Notes under the pieces: generated by a model
What the model was told of the DNA's origin: nothing
Seen by the model: only the letters and a program-made list of their open reading frames with translations
Database searches by the model: none
Position numbers and translations under genes: made by a program
In this document: piece by piece, positions 28,901 to 35,863 of the stretch
How the letters are laid out: the number at the start of each line of letters is the position of its first letter
Numbering within the stretch: position 1 is the stretch's first letter
Origin: Mactromeris polynyma
Taxonomy: Eukaryota; Mollusca; Bivalvia; Venerida; Mactridae
Assembly: GCA_032209605.1 (NCBI GenBank)
Contig: JASFXZ010000028.1
Coordinates: 8,070,941-8,134,940, forward strand
DNA length: 64,000 nt
Direction: 5' to 3'

Positions 28901-30844
28901 GTTGCTGTAATATGATAGTCATTAGAAGTTTTTTTTATTGGCTTATTGATTTAGGGAAATGCTGAATTTATCTGCTTTGGTATTTAATTAAGCATGACAG
29001 CAGTAGAGGAAGTTTTCAGATGTTTCATAAAATCCCCTCAATGTTTATTGTACAAGTAAGCCTTAACGATTCTATTAAAGACATATTTTTTGTGATCATA
29101 CGAAATACATTCATATTATTCGTACATTCATATTATAAAGAATTATGTTGTAATAGATTGAGGTTTTAATACGTTGACAATTAGATATTGTCAGTTTATT
29201 TGATTTTGATCCTTGTTATTTTGTGGGTCAATTTGTTTAAGGGTTCTTATGTCAAAGGTTAAGGTCACAGTGACCTCAAGACTTAAAACAGATTCTGATG
29301 AAAAAAACTGCAAAACACACTGACATTATGGCCATCGAACATCATAGAACGAATGCCTTTGGTCAACTGATGACCCCTTTGATCAGTATAGCAAAGGTCA
29401 AGGACACAGTGATCCTAGTACTGATGACCCCTTCGATCAGTATAGCAAAGGTCAAGGACACAGTGATCCTGGTACTGATGACCCCTTTGATCGGTATAGC
29501 AAAGGTCAAGGACACAGTGATCCTGGTACTGATGACCCCTTTGATCAGCATAGCAAAGGTCAAGGACACAGTGATCCGATTAGTGATTACCAATTTTTTC
29601 CAATATTCAAAACTCACAGACCTCCAAAGATCAAGGAGTGGTTTGGGATGGTCAGTAAATGAACCCCTATTTTTATTTGGGGTAGGGGGGGGGGGTGTGG
29701 TCACTTATCAATGACCTCCCACTTCTCTATCTTAGGGATGGGCATACGTGTATTAAAAACAGTTCATGTTCTGTTTTGCTATTGATTGTCTATTTACTGA
29801 ATGTTGCATTAATAACTCAGCCATTCAGTAACACATTATGAATATTTAATTTAGATTGATTGAGATCATTGTTTAACCGTAGCAAAACATGCGTCAATGA
29901 TCTGCTTTCACCAATATTTAAAGTTTGACAGTTAATTACAGAAACAGCTGCTCAGCTTTGAATTAAATACTTAATTGTTAATATTGATTATTTCAGACTC
30001 GTTGCATTCATCAAACTTAAGCATTAAATCTGATAACTATGGATCAAGCAGTGACAGTGGCCTGGAGAAACAAAAGCGAGAGAAAAATGTAACGAAACAG
30101 CTCAATTCTTCCGGCGACAACTCCGTGGATAACGGTACTAAACGAAAATCAGATTCGGAATACAACCAGAAGAAAGTTAAAGGAAATACTAGGCCAAACA
30201 AAAGTATGGGTAGTCGAGTTAGTGTTGGAAGCAAAGCTTCGAAAACTAGTGACAATGAAAAGTATAAAACTAATGGACATAGTAATAATGTCAACAATAA
30301 AGAGAATGTTAATGAAAAAGTTCATCGAATTCCAAGTGCTGCTTATTTAGAGGATGAAGCTAATGATGATAAAGGTGATAAAGAAAGAGATGCTATGAAA
30401 CAAAAGGATGAAAGTAATGATACAAAAATTGAATCTAAAGACAATGTAGATAATTCTAAACCATCAGAAGAACAGGAAGAGAAAGCTGATTCTGATAAGG
30501 AGGACAATGAAAAAAGAGGACAAGAAAACGGAGATGATGCAAATGATAAGGAAAAGGAATCTGTATCTGATAACCAGAGGAAATCAGACAGTGAAACCAA
30601 TGATGATTCTAACGAAAGTCTGGATAACAAGAAAGGCAAAAACGAGGACACTGAGGAAGATAAAGAAGAATCGTCTGATGATAATGGTAAGAAAAAAGAA
30701 TCTGATGATGCGATACAAGATGAAGATACTGATAAAAAGGAAGAAGGAAGTAAAGTGAGAAATAAACTTAGTAGACAGGATTCTTTTGATGAAGATGATG
30801 ATGACAGGAAAGTTAATAAAGACTTAGATAAGATAGAATATTGA
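1858..30844 (+). CDS. Unrecognised multi-exon gene, 3' part (9 exons, ~675 residues)
   Basis: Nine exons joined by GT..AG introns with compatible phases: 1858-1966, 3473-3522, 6504-6529, 7429-7557, 16645-16759, 17653-17783, 19834-20005, 22593-23038, 29997-30844 (stop TGA at 30842). The first exon starts in phase 2, so at least one upstream exon is missing. I do not recognise the family. Visible order: a short basic, Pro/Arg/Tyr-rich region (exons 1-5, e.g. DLDWLGASQRPP, RSSVNPRRHAT); a conserved-looking helical stretch in exon 6 (IYLWSIEKIYNVERMKKLKQ) running into YLSQGEFAKYRRYI in exon 7; an SR/KS-rich disordered part (exons 7-8) with three copies of the heptad SDTKGEN; and a 281-residue Asp/Glu/Lys/Ser/Asn-rich tail. 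The exon 6-7 block is the part most likely to identify the family. Cytoskeletal or ciliary function is possible but unsupported. Confidence 0.8.
2455..3002. mobile_element. hAT-like palindromic MITE with expanded arm
   Basis: Ends CACAGGAGATTGTT and GACAATCTCCTGTG; a perfect 8-bp TSD, TATACAAT, at 2447-2454 and 3003-3010. The left arm is ~16 copies of a 25-bp unit (AGTTCTCTCCCTTTATCTCT). Confidence 0.9.
3031..3429. mobile_element. MITE, ~400 bp
   Basis: Terminal inverted repeats CCACGACAAAACCTG and CAGGTTTTGTCGTGG enclose an AT-rich, non-coding interior. Confidence 0.75.
3473..3522 (+). CDS. Exon b of the unrecognised gene
   Basis: Acceptor TATTTCAG, donor GTAACG. It codes NSTRLRGYYTGPKKPN plus two bases of an Arg codon completed in the next exon. 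Confidence 0.75.
3711..3948. mobile_element. MITE carrying CRE-like sites, copy 1
   Basis: Inverted ends TGAGCGCCGCT and AGCAGCGCTCA; a second copy is at 33789-34028. Contains several TGACGTCA-type (CREB/ATF) palindromes. Confidence 0.8.
4048..4290. repeat. 13-bp minisatellite, ~18 copies
   Basis: Unit ATAATGATGTCAC with C/T variation, nearly perfect array. Confidence 0.9.
4788..4934. mobile_element. Short MITE, ~147 bp
   Basis: Inverted ends CAGCCCTGCGTTCAG and CTGAACGCAGGGCTG. End fragments recur near 37911 and 51103. Confidence 0.7.
4935..5618. other. Intronic sequence, no gene recognised
   Basis: Mostly unique AT-rich DNA; a short GC-richer patch at 5425-5560 resembles a degraded dispersed repeat. 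Confidence 0.3.
5619..6041. mobile_element. Foldback MITE with internal ~22-bp repeats
   Basis: Imperfect ~45-bp inverted ends (AGACTGGTG...TAGGAA and its complement). The interior is direct and inverted copies of GAAGTTGAAATCATGAATT. Confidence 0.8.
6123..6339. mobile_element. hAT-like palindromic MITE
   Basis: CACAGGAGATTGTC left end; right ends at 6235 and 6339 from an internal duplication. Flanks CTTTGAAA / GTTTGAAC agree at 6 of 8 positions. Confidence 0.75.
6504..6529 (+). CDS. Exon c of the unrecognised gene (26-nt microexon)
   Basis: Only 26 nt. The acceptor TTTTTTCAG and donor GTATGA preserve the frame between exons b and d and give (R)TVNPDRHR. Short, but both phases fit. Confidence 0.7.
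6649..6917 (-). mobile_element. tRNA-derived SINE, family A (full length, minus)
   Basis: Read on the minus strand: tRNA-Thr(TGT)-like head with A and B boxes (GTGGTCCAGTGG; GGTTCGATTCCC), a unique body, then the 3' domain GCCGTATATAACTGAAAT..AACGGCGTTAAACC and a GAAACA tail. Same family at 28355, 41621 and 53132. Confidence 0.9.
7429..7557 (+). CDS. Exon d of the unrecognised gene
   Basis: Acceptor CTTTTCCAG and donor GTAAGG. It codes AKSPRDPRYHEACLDSSSPK through DLDWLGASQRPPNALI. The donor is the first base pair of the 43-bp minisatellite that follows. Confidence 0.8.
7558..9150. repeat. 43-bp minisatellite, ~37 copies, starting at a splice donor
   Basis: Units start TAAGGCGGTATCTTTAGTGA and include CATTACCATATTAAGTATTT; variants have TTTTTTGAAG or AAGGTATTT. 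The first copy contains the real donor of exon d. Confidence 0.95.
9157..9232. mobile_element. ~76-bp near-perfect hairpin element
   Basis: Arms GGATCATTGCAAGAC and GTCTTGCAATGAACC around TATAAATA. Related hairpins at 19181, 63441 and 63543. Confidence 0.75.
9477..9509. mobile_element. hAT-like MITE end fragment
   Basis: Only the right end (AGAGAACTTGTGACAATCTC) is left. Confidence 0.6.
9914..10068. mobile_element. MITE, CAGTCGGACCTCG family
   Basis: Inverted ends GCAGTCGGACCTCGTTTA and GAACGAGGTCCGATGT. Related copies at 13161, 16805, 24103 and a fragment at 53385. Confidence 0.75.
10120..10270 (+). mobile_element. SINE family B, degraded copy
   Basis: Weak tRNA-like head (GGGGTAAGAGTACTAGACTG) and a 3' end with TTTCACAATCAACATAAAAT, like the copies at 44008 and 48077. 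Confidence 0.5.
10440..10871. mobile_element. hAT-like MITE with three internal duplications
   Basis: Flanks GTGTTATA / GTATTATA match 7/8. Inside, a ~86-bp block with GTGACAATCTCCTGTGGTAT recurs three times. Open frames across this block are repeat artefacts. Confidence 0.8.
11221..11380. mobile_element. hAT-like palindromic MITE, simple 160-bp form
   Basis: CACAAGAGATTGTCATGAG and its complement at the other end. Flanks ATGTTGTC / ATCTTGTC match 7/8. Likely close to the unexpanded structure. Confidence 0.85.
11393..11545 (+). mobile_element. Possible tRNA-like SINE head
   Basis: GCCCATTTAGCTAAGTAGG then GGTTCAAGTTTGATCC resemble A and B boxes; no body match within the window. Confidence 0.35.
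11546..12509. other. Intronic sequence with a short direct repeat
   Basis: GTGATCTACAGTCTATCCAA followed by TCAAGAGAGAGATAC occurs twice (12047 and 12110). Three loose copies of TTTGTGTGAACATTTG near 11640-11715. No gene recognised. Confidence 0.4.
12510..12552 (+). other. G-rich tract with quadruplex potential
   Basis: Five G-runs of 4-11 bases separated by 1-4 bases within ~43 bp. Confidence 0.7.
12553..12770. repeat. Dispersed repeat, also near 19055-19145
   Basis: Shared pieces include GAGATTTTG, GTTTGTCCATATC-like and GGGGTCCCAAA/GGGGTCTCAAA. Confidence 0.45.
13161..13331. mobile_element. MITE, CAGTCGGACCTCG family, diverged
   Basis: Shares TTTGACAATCTTCTATCCGA and the GAAATAAATATCA interior with the copy at 24103. 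Confidence 0.65.
13682..13932. mobile_element. MITE with ~60-bp arms
   Basis: TACACTCAACGACACTTCTA at the left and its complement at the right. Arms also match through CATGGCTAACTTCGACATTT. Confidence 0.85.
13938..13982. repeat. 10-bp tandem repeat
   Basis: Four copies of CCGTACTTTC next to the preceding MITE. Confidence 0.85.
14741..14880. mobile_element. hAT-like palindromic MITE
   Basis: CACAGAAGATTGTCATGAG ... GACAATCTCCTGTA; flanks GTTTAGGG / ATTTAGAG match 6/8. Confidence 0.8.
15170..15389. mobile_element. hAT-like palindromic MITE
   Basis: Perfect 8-bp TSD GTTTTAGG (15162-15169 and 15390-15397). Confidence 0.9.
15390..16330. other. Intronic AT-rich sequence, nothing recognised
   Basis: A 76-codon open frame at 15892 has no recognised domain and no splice context fitting the surrounding gene. 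Confidence 0.35.
16331..16470. mobile_element. MITE-like repeat (GGGGTTCCAC family)
   Basis: Shares TTTAGAGAAAAATTGAC and GGGGTCAACTC-like parts with 43816-43989 and 62823-63180. Confidence 0.55.
16645..16759 (+). CDS. Exon e of the unrecognised gene
   Basis: Acceptor TATTACAG and donor GTAGGT. It codes VRSSVNPRRHATCTSPEMQT through SLPAKYLYN, in frame with exons d and f. Confidence 0.75.
16805..17240. mobile_element. MITE, CAGTCGGACCTCG family, interrupted
   Basis: The left end starts at 16805. The matching interior (AGGTCCTGATGTATCTTCTT) resumes only at ~17180, so ~290 bp rich in CTTAAGAAA-type motifs seem inserted. Confidence 0.55.
17653..17783 (+). CDS. Exon f of the unrecognised gene (helical segment)
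   Basis: Acceptor ATTGCAG and donor GTAGGTTG. It codes SEYADMSIGERIYLWSIEKI, then YNVERMKKLKQDQYQKLLDG and EAKK: a likely amphipathic helix or coiled coil. The 41-bp satellite starts at its donor. Confidence 0.85.
17784..18960. repeat. 41-bp minisatellite, ~28 copies, starting at a splice donor
   Basis: Units begin GTAGGTTGATATCAGAATAT; the first repeat base is the first intron base after exon f. Variants differ at TTCTGATAAAG versus GCTGATATAG and decay at the 3' end. Confidence 0.95.
19140..19330. mobile_element. hAT-like MITE remnant split by a hairpin element
   Basis: Left arm TTCTCACCCTTTATCCCTTA and right arm GGAATAAAGGGAGAGAATTG surround the hairpin at 19181-19262. Confidence 0.6.
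19181..19262. mobile_element. ~82-bp hairpin element
   Basis: Arms TATCGAGGGTTCAGTGCAAG and CTTGCGCTGAACCCTCGATA. Confidence 0.8.
19834..20005 (+). CDS. Exon g of the unrecognised gene
   Basis: Acceptor CTGTTCAG and donor GTAAAT. It codes YLSQGEFAKYRRYISSASAR, then a Ser/Arg-rich stretch ending SSPAKSDT plus a split Lys codon. Confidence 0.85.
20020..20366. repeat. 33-bp minisatellite, ~10 copies, close to a splice donor
   Basis: Units ATTACTATGTCAATGACTCT + TGTGGTATAGAAA. Begins ~20 bp after the exon g donor. Confidence 0.95.
20568..20770 (-). mobile_element. SINE family B (minus), head expanded into a satellite
   Basis: Minus-strand reading: GGGGTAGAGCACCTGACTCC and GTGAGTTCAAGCCCCGCG (A/B-box like), then TTCACAATACC and an end near TGTAAAATAAATATATTTAA. 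Matches the full copy at 44008. Confidence 0.8.
20755..22035. repeat. 19-bp minisatellite, ~67 copies
   Basis: Unit TGCGCCTTCCCACGACCAC with positional variants (CTCGACC, CTTGACC, GTGAC). Contiguous with the tRNA-like head of the SINE on its left. Long open frames on both strands arise from this array. Confidence 0.97.
22036..22271. other. Intronic sequence
   Basis: Nothing recognised. Confidence 0.3.
22272..22526 (+). mobile_element. tRNA-Asp-like SINE sharing family A's 3' domain
   Basis: Head GCCTGCCCACTAGCTCAGTT..GTAGAGCGCTAGACTGTCAC with anticodon-loop CTGTCAC (GTC). Tail CTCGCCGTATATGACTGAAA..AATGGCGTAAAAC corresponds to the 3' domain of the Thr-headed SINEs. Confidence 0.8.
22593..23038 (+). 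CDS. Exon h of the unrecognised gene (basic/Ser-rich)
   Basis: Acceptor TTAATCTAG and donor GTGAAG. 148 codons, strongly hydrophilic (SRDRSKSPEHAERHRSAS; KSSSRVSSKVSLRSTDK). It contains an in-frame 21-bp coding repeat near 22875-22942. Confidence 0.85.
22875..22942 (+). repeat. 21-bp coding repeat inside exon h
   Basis: Three in-frame copies give NSDTKG(E/G). The DNA includes AAAGGGAGAGAACTCT twice, identical to the arm motif of the hAT-like MITE family scattered through the window. Confidence 0.8.
23039..24102. other. Intronic AT-rich sequence, nothing recognised
   Basis: Includes a TCTGT/GTATG-rich microsatellite-like patch around 23470-23545. Confidence 0.35.
24103..24918. mobile_element. 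MITE with internal ~56-bp tandem repeat
   Basis: Ends TACGGTCAGACCTCGTTTAT and GAACGAGGTCTGACTGTA, flanked by TA. The interior is ~10 copies of a unit with TATTATTCGAAATAATATTT, itself palindromic. Confidence 0.85.
24919..25953. other. Intronic sequence, nothing recognised
   Basis: No exon, RNA or clear repeat found. Confidence 0.3.
25954..26476. mobile_element. MITE, ~520 bp, with 12-bp tandem repeat
   Basis: Ends TGGGACCGGGATTATAACG and CGTTATAATCCCGGGTCCA. Near the right side is a run of TTTTTCACACAT / TTTTCACACAG units (26285-26395). Confidence 0.85.
26600..26772. mobile_element. hAT-like palindromic MITE
   Basis: Flanks CTTGTATT / CTTGTAAT match 7/8; arms diverged. Confidence 0.8.
26833..26950. 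repeat. 39-bp tandem repeat, 3 copies
   Basis: Unit includes GTCAGCCAATGAAAACAGGT; also short GAGGCACCAAAC.GGGTTTTCG duplicates at 27092-27145. Confidence 0.85.
27150..28037. other. Intronic AT-rich sequence, nothing recognised
   Basis: No supported feature. Confidence 0.3.
28038..28230. mobile_element. MITE, ~193 bp, TACAGTCAAACCTGT family
   Basis: Inverted ends TACAGGCAAACCTGT and ACAGGTTTGACTGTA with TA at the borders, suggesting a Tc1/mariner-type TA duplication. Further copies at 51627 and 52728 are almost identical inside. Confidence 0.85.
28355..28626 (+). mobile_element. SINE family A, full length with TSD
   Basis: Perfect 13-bp TSD CATATCTTTCCTA (28342-28354 and 28627-28639) fixes the ends. 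tRNA-Thr-like head (anticodon loop CTTGTAA), body, 3' domain and AAACAAACAAA tail; the clearest copy. Confidence 0.95.
28640..29369. other. Intronic AT-rich sequence
   Basis: Nothing recognised. Confidence 0.3.
29370..29585. repeat. 54-bp tandem repeat, 4 copies
   Basis: Unit includes GATGACCCCTTTGATCAGTA and CAAAGGTCAAGGACACAGTG. The 54-bp period keeps both strands open. Confidence 0.9.
29997..30844 (+). CDS. Terminal exon i of the unrecognised gene (charged tail)
   Basis: Acceptor TTATTTCAG before 29997; open to TGA at 30842-30844, 281 residues. It begins DSLHSSNLSIKSDNYGSSSD and becomes almost wholly D/E/K/N/S (e.g. EEDKEESSDDNGKKKE), consistent with an intrinsically disordered tail. The opposite-strand and +1 frames over this exon are compositional shadows. 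Confidence 0.85.
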
Positions 30845-31091
30845 TAAGATAGAATATTAGATAAGATAGAATATTGATAAGACAGAATATTGATTTGTAT
30901 CCCATTGCATTTCTGTTGGGAAGAAGCAAAACGTATGCCAATTCTCTCAATTGTATAATATTGACTGGATTATGGTTCAGTACAAATGATATGCTTGACA
31001 AAGTTTCTATATTCAAATCAGCTGACTCAGTAAGTCATACATATTTCCTTTAGCCAAAATGATAATCTGCTGTTATATCCAAATTTCAAAG
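30845..31091 (+). other. 3' UTR start of the unrecognised gene
   Basis: Three short tandem copies of GATAAGATAGAATATT straddle and follow the stop codon. No clear polyadenylation signal was picked out before the MITE at 31092. Confidence 0.5.
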
Positions 31092-31600
31092 TACAGTAAA
31101 ACCTCAATAATACGGCCACCCTTGGGACACTTGTAGTCTGGTCTTCTTATTGAGGTGGTCCTAATACTGAGGTAGAATAAAAAGAGCAAAACAGTAAAAA
31201 TGGACTTTTGGAAAATTGTGTTCTTAATTTGAGGTGGTCCTATTATTGAGGAGGTCCTATTATTGAGGAGGTCCTATTATTGAGGAGGTCCTATTATTGA
31301 GGAGGTCCTATTATTGAGATGGTCCTATTATTGAGGAGGTCCTATTATTGAGGTGGTCCTATTATTGAGGAGGTCCTATTATTGAGGAGGTCCTATTATT
31401 GAGGAGGTCCTATTATTGAGGTGGTCCTATTATTGAGGAGGTCCTATTATTGAGGTGGTCCTATTATTGAGGAGGTCCTATTATTGAGGAGGTCCTATTA
31501 TTGAGGAGGTCCTATTATTGAGGTGGTCCTATTATTGAGGAGGTCCTATTATTGAGGTGGTCCTATTATTGAGGTGGTCTTTAAGCGAGGTTTTACTGTA
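31092..31600. mobile_element. MITE with 17-bp tandem interior
   Basis: Ends TACAGTAAAACCTCAATAA and GAGGTTTTACTGTA. The interior is ~21 copies of AGGTCCTATTATTGAGG. A relative in the opposite sense lies at 56048-56270. Confidence 0.85.
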
Positions 31601-33464
31601 ATTGATTTTTGAATAGTTTGCTATAATTGTAATATTTGTTGTATCGATTTGTAAAATTTCATTCTAAGTAATGAATGACTGTATTGTTATACATGTATGT
31701 ACACTTTCTATCAGTTTAGTTGTTTTTTGTTATATTACTGTTAATTGTTAGATATGACGTTAAGTTTACTTTCAATGCTTAGTTGACTTATAGAGTACAC
31801 ACAGAAATCAAAGCACTTACCAGGCGTAGGCGAGTCTAAGGTGATAAATTAAGCAAAATCAAGTCTCTGATTGGTTGCCTGTGAGCACAGTCTAAAAATT
31901 GACCAATGGCAATCTCACATTCTGAGACTGGTCGTCAAACTCAGTTTTATGACAATAGACCAAAGTTCATTATACAGTATACAAGAACACCAGTCTGTAA
32001 GGAATATTTTGATGACAATGACTGGTATTTCCAATATTATATAATTTATATTATATAAGTTGCATATTGTGACTTTGTAAGTTAGAGAACGAAGGGTTTG
32101 AACTTTTATTGGAAACAAATCTCCATTTAGTATTTGCTGTAAATGTGCATTTATTTTTGTACTGCTTGTTTTGGTACAGTGCCAATCTTTGTTTTATCTC
32201 ATTATTTACTGGTTAATATGTGAAGATTTTATATAGTAGTATGGTTTCTGATTGTGTTGTCTTGTCAGCATTTTTAGCTCACAATGTTGTCTGTATTGTT
32301 TTGCCTTCTTGTCAGAAATGTCACATAGATAAATAGGAAAATATATTTTGTCTTGCTTTGATTCCATTGATTATAAAGAAAGTAAGATTTGTATCATTTT
32401 GTAATAATGAAAACATAATTCTGTGTTTACACAACCTGTTCTCATCCAGCTATTTATTCTAGATTATTAAAAAATATGTAAAATATGCTGTAGACATAAT
32501 CGTAAAATTGATAGTAAAGTTTTCAGACCACTAGGATGTTCAGGCAAGTTACTCAGCCAAACCACTAGCCTGATGTCATTCTTACTAGCCCGAACGTATA
32601 TAACACTATAATTCATAGAAAACAGAAAGCCACAATTATCTGGGTATACAATTTGTTAAAATCATTGATGGATTTAATTTTTGCTTTATTTCTGAAAAAA
32701 ATATTCATTAAAATTAAGCAGTAATTTTTGCTAGGCCGAAATCAAGGTAACTAGCCCCGGGGCTTTGTGCTAGTGGGTTACCATGACGACTGTAGTGTTT
32801 GACCCCAAATCATCCAGTTCTGAAGGCCAGGGTCGTTACCAGTATCTTTGTAGTCTTTTAATCAAGTTTGTAATATTGTATAAAAAAAAAAAAATTATTG
32901 CCAATATTGATTGCAAAATGATAGGTGTATGTATTTGTATTCCATTTCCTGATTGTACCAATCAATCTGACATAAAAAAACATTTCAATTTGGTGATTTG
33001 TTCACTAAAAATGTTCATGAAAATAGATGCAGACTTTCAATCATAAAAATAGGGTTGCTATGGCAACAATTTTAATGCAATTTTTTGGAGCAACGATGAC
33101 ATGAAAAATTGCCACAGATAAAATATTAAAAATAATTTTTTTGCTATTAATATGTCAATCAAGATTTTGTGAATTATTTTTCATGAAAGGACTTTTGTTT
33201 CGCATGTGATTTTTAGGTTTTGATGAAGACTTCAGAAATACAGCTTGTCTTTTTCTCTGCTTTATTTGCTAAGTATTTGTAAATCGTACATTGGACCTTA
33301 AATCCATGTTTTGTAAATACAACTAGTGTATGTTAGTTTTGTGTTGTTTTTCAAGGCATACTGCTGTGATAAAGTGTGTGGTGTTGTTCTGTTCTGTTCT
33401 GTTCATATTGTTGTTACTCACCTGATACTGTCTCAGAATATTCTGACCTTAGTCCAGACCCCAA
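31601..33464. other. Spacer between convergent genes, nothing recognised
   Basis: AT-rich. May contain the 3' UTR and poly(A) site of the upstream gene; an A14 run at 32883 is seen. A short open frame at 32783-33046 has no recognised domain. Confidence 0.35.
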
Positions 33465-33695
33465 TCTCGTGAAGCATCTCAATTTGAGCTAAATCTCAAC
33501 TTAAATATTGTCTCAAATTGTTGAGATTTTCCTCATCTGAGACCGGACTCAAAAAACCTTATTACAAAACGAGTTTTTATCTCATTTTTTTTTCAAGAGA
33601 TTCAAATGAGATTTGTCTCAATCTCATTCTCTATTTTGAGCAAAATCTCATATTGATCTGAGATTTCTATTTGAGATGCTTTGAGAGATCGAGGC
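33465..33695. mobile_element. MITE-like palindrome
   Basis: GAAGCATCTCAATTTGAG at the left, CTATTTGAGATGCTTTGAG at the right, interior full of (T)GAGATTT motifs on both strands. Confidence 0.55.
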
Positions 33696-33788
33696 CTGTT
33701 TTAATATCACACAACCTGATAGAAATTATTTTTGTTTTCTTTCCTCATACATGTTTATCTATCAGATTGTCCTCCTCAAAACTAGATA

Positions 33789-34028
33789 TGAGCGCTGCTG
33801 TGTGATTTCCAACCGCTTCTGTAAGTGACGTCATTTGAAGAAAACGTCACATGTGACGTCACCAATGTACTGACAGTAAGCAATATTTGCCTGTTATGGC
33901 AATATGAAAACGAAGTAGCCATATTGAGTAAATATTGTTTTCTGCTGGCAAATAGTGACATCACATGTTGCGTTTTCTTGAAATGACGTCACTAACAGAA
34001 GAGGTTGTAAATCACACAGCAGCGCTCA
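33789..34028. mobile_element. MITE carrying CRE-like sites, copy 2
   Basis: Ends TGAGCGCTGCT / AGCAGCGCTCA; contains GTGACGTCAT, GTGACGTCAC and ATGACGTCAC. Confidence 0.85.
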
Positions 34029-34438
34029 TATATTCCTGTTAACAGTTTTGACACTGTACACTGTAGATATCAGCAACGTATTGAGTGACACAAAGAGTTA
34101 CCTAACCTGAATGGCGAGAACATCTGATATGCTGCCCTAAAAATGTATAGAAAATTCCGATTTTTAAACTGTCTGTCTGAAATGGTTTCTTGACGATTTT
34201 CAAGAACAATAAACTATTATTAGCTAGATTTTCCAAAAATATACAATTTAAGATATTTGATGTAATCACAAATATTGAATCAATTGTTAAATTGTCGGAA
34301 ATGTTCGATACAAATTATATGAACAGATAAACAGTTAGAAATACACATTTTTACTCGCTCAAAATCAATAAAAATAGGGGGAATGTAGGGCTTTTTGAAA
34401 CTGTTAATCGGTGTATACACAATACAATGTGTTTTAAC

Positions 34439-34937
34439 CTCATGAGATTGTCACAATTTATCTTTCTTTATCAATTTTAGAGTTCTCTCCCTTTATCCCT
34501 TCTATGTATGTGCAATACGATAGAAATGGTAAAGGGAGAGAACTCTAAATATGTGTACATTATACTATAGAAAGGATGAAGGGAGAGAACTCTAAATATG
34601 TATACATTATACTATAGAAAGGATGAAGGGAGAGAACTCTAAATATGTATACATTATACTGTAGAAAGGATAAAGGGAGAGAACTCTAAATATGTATACA
34701 TTATGCTATATGAAGGATAAAGGGAGAGAACTCTAAATATGTATACATTATACTTTAGAAAGGATAATGGGAGAGAACTCTAAATATGTATACATTATAC
34801 TTTAGAAAGGATAATGGGAGAGAACTCTAAATATGTATACATTATACTATAGAAAGGATAAAGGGAGAGAACTCTAAATATGTATACATTATACTTTAGA
34901 AAGGATAATGGGAGAGAACTCATGACAATATCCTGTG
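34439..34937. mobile_element. hAT-like MITE with ~48-bp expanded arm
   Basis: Flanks GTTTTAAC / GTTTTAGC match 7/8. Eight copies of a unit with AACTCTAAATATGTATACAT. Confidence 0.85.
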
Positions 34938-34945
34938 GTTTTAGC

Positions 34946-35434
34946 ATTATCTGTTGGCAACTACATGGAAGTTTAAAGAACATTGTATTGTTACCATGGA
35001 AATGTACCTATATGTATGTGTCGCTTTCAGTTGGCTTGTGTTAATTCCACATAATGTACATCAAGATCTTCAGTGTGATAATAATTATTGTATCATCAAA
35101 TGTCATACAGCAGCAGTTATACTATAGCATTGGGTTTCTTGTACGCTCCACACAGCGCTTTGATTCCACTATCGTTTCTTGATATTCTTTTTATTTATGT
35201 TGAATGTTTAAAAATCAAAATGATTGTTCTGTTAAATGTGTATATGTACAATTGTGTGTTTTATGACAAGGATGTGTACACATTGTAGGCATCTTGTAAC
35301 TATTGCTAGGAATTTTTAATTAAATAAATATTATAGTAGCATCAATGTGTTTTCTTTTTTATTATTTAATTACTTATACCTCAATTAATCAAACAATGAA
35401 CTGTAAGAAAGTATTAAAGGAACATACTCTCATC
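34946..35434. other. Spacer, nothing recognised
   Basis: AT-rich, non-repetitive. Confidence 0.3.
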
Positions 35435-35569
35435 CACAGAGGATACGTCATGAGTTCTTTCCCTTTATCCTTCTTGAGTTCCCTCCCTTTAGTATATGTA
35501 TGTTTAGTACTGTAAAGGGAGAGAACTCTAGAAGGGATAAAGGGAAAGAACTCATGGCAACCTCCTGTG
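35435..35569. mobile_element. hAT-like palindromic MITE with perfect TSD
   Basis: 8-bp TSD CTCTCATC at 35427-35434 and 35570-35577; 135 bp; single copy of each arm. Confidence 0.92.
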
Positions 35570-35863
35570 CTCTCATCGGTTCAGTGTTGCACGACTAATA
35601 CAACAGCTAAAATGTATCCAAGTGAAGTTAAATGCTGACTTTCTACAACACTTGGCACAATCTGCTACTCAGGAATCTACTGGTTCAATATAGGGAGACT
35701 TCATTTAATTTGAATATTTGTAAAGGCATAAACTATTGTACTACTGTGGGCGATGAATGTTGTGAGGAGTTTGAAGAAAGTAATGACAGTAAATGGTTCA
35801 TTTTTAACATACAAAATGTCGTAACTTCAAGTCATCTTAATTAGTATTCTGTACTTTTACAAT

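Noticed and set aside
29298..29714. 138-codon ORF with MTPLISIAKVKDTVILVL repeats
   Set aside because: 54-bp tandem repeat; open on both strands.
30037..30758. Minus-strand and alternate-frame ORFs over the charged terminal exon
   Set aside because: Shadow frames of biased (D/E/K/S) coding sequence; Leu/Ser-rich complement without splice support.
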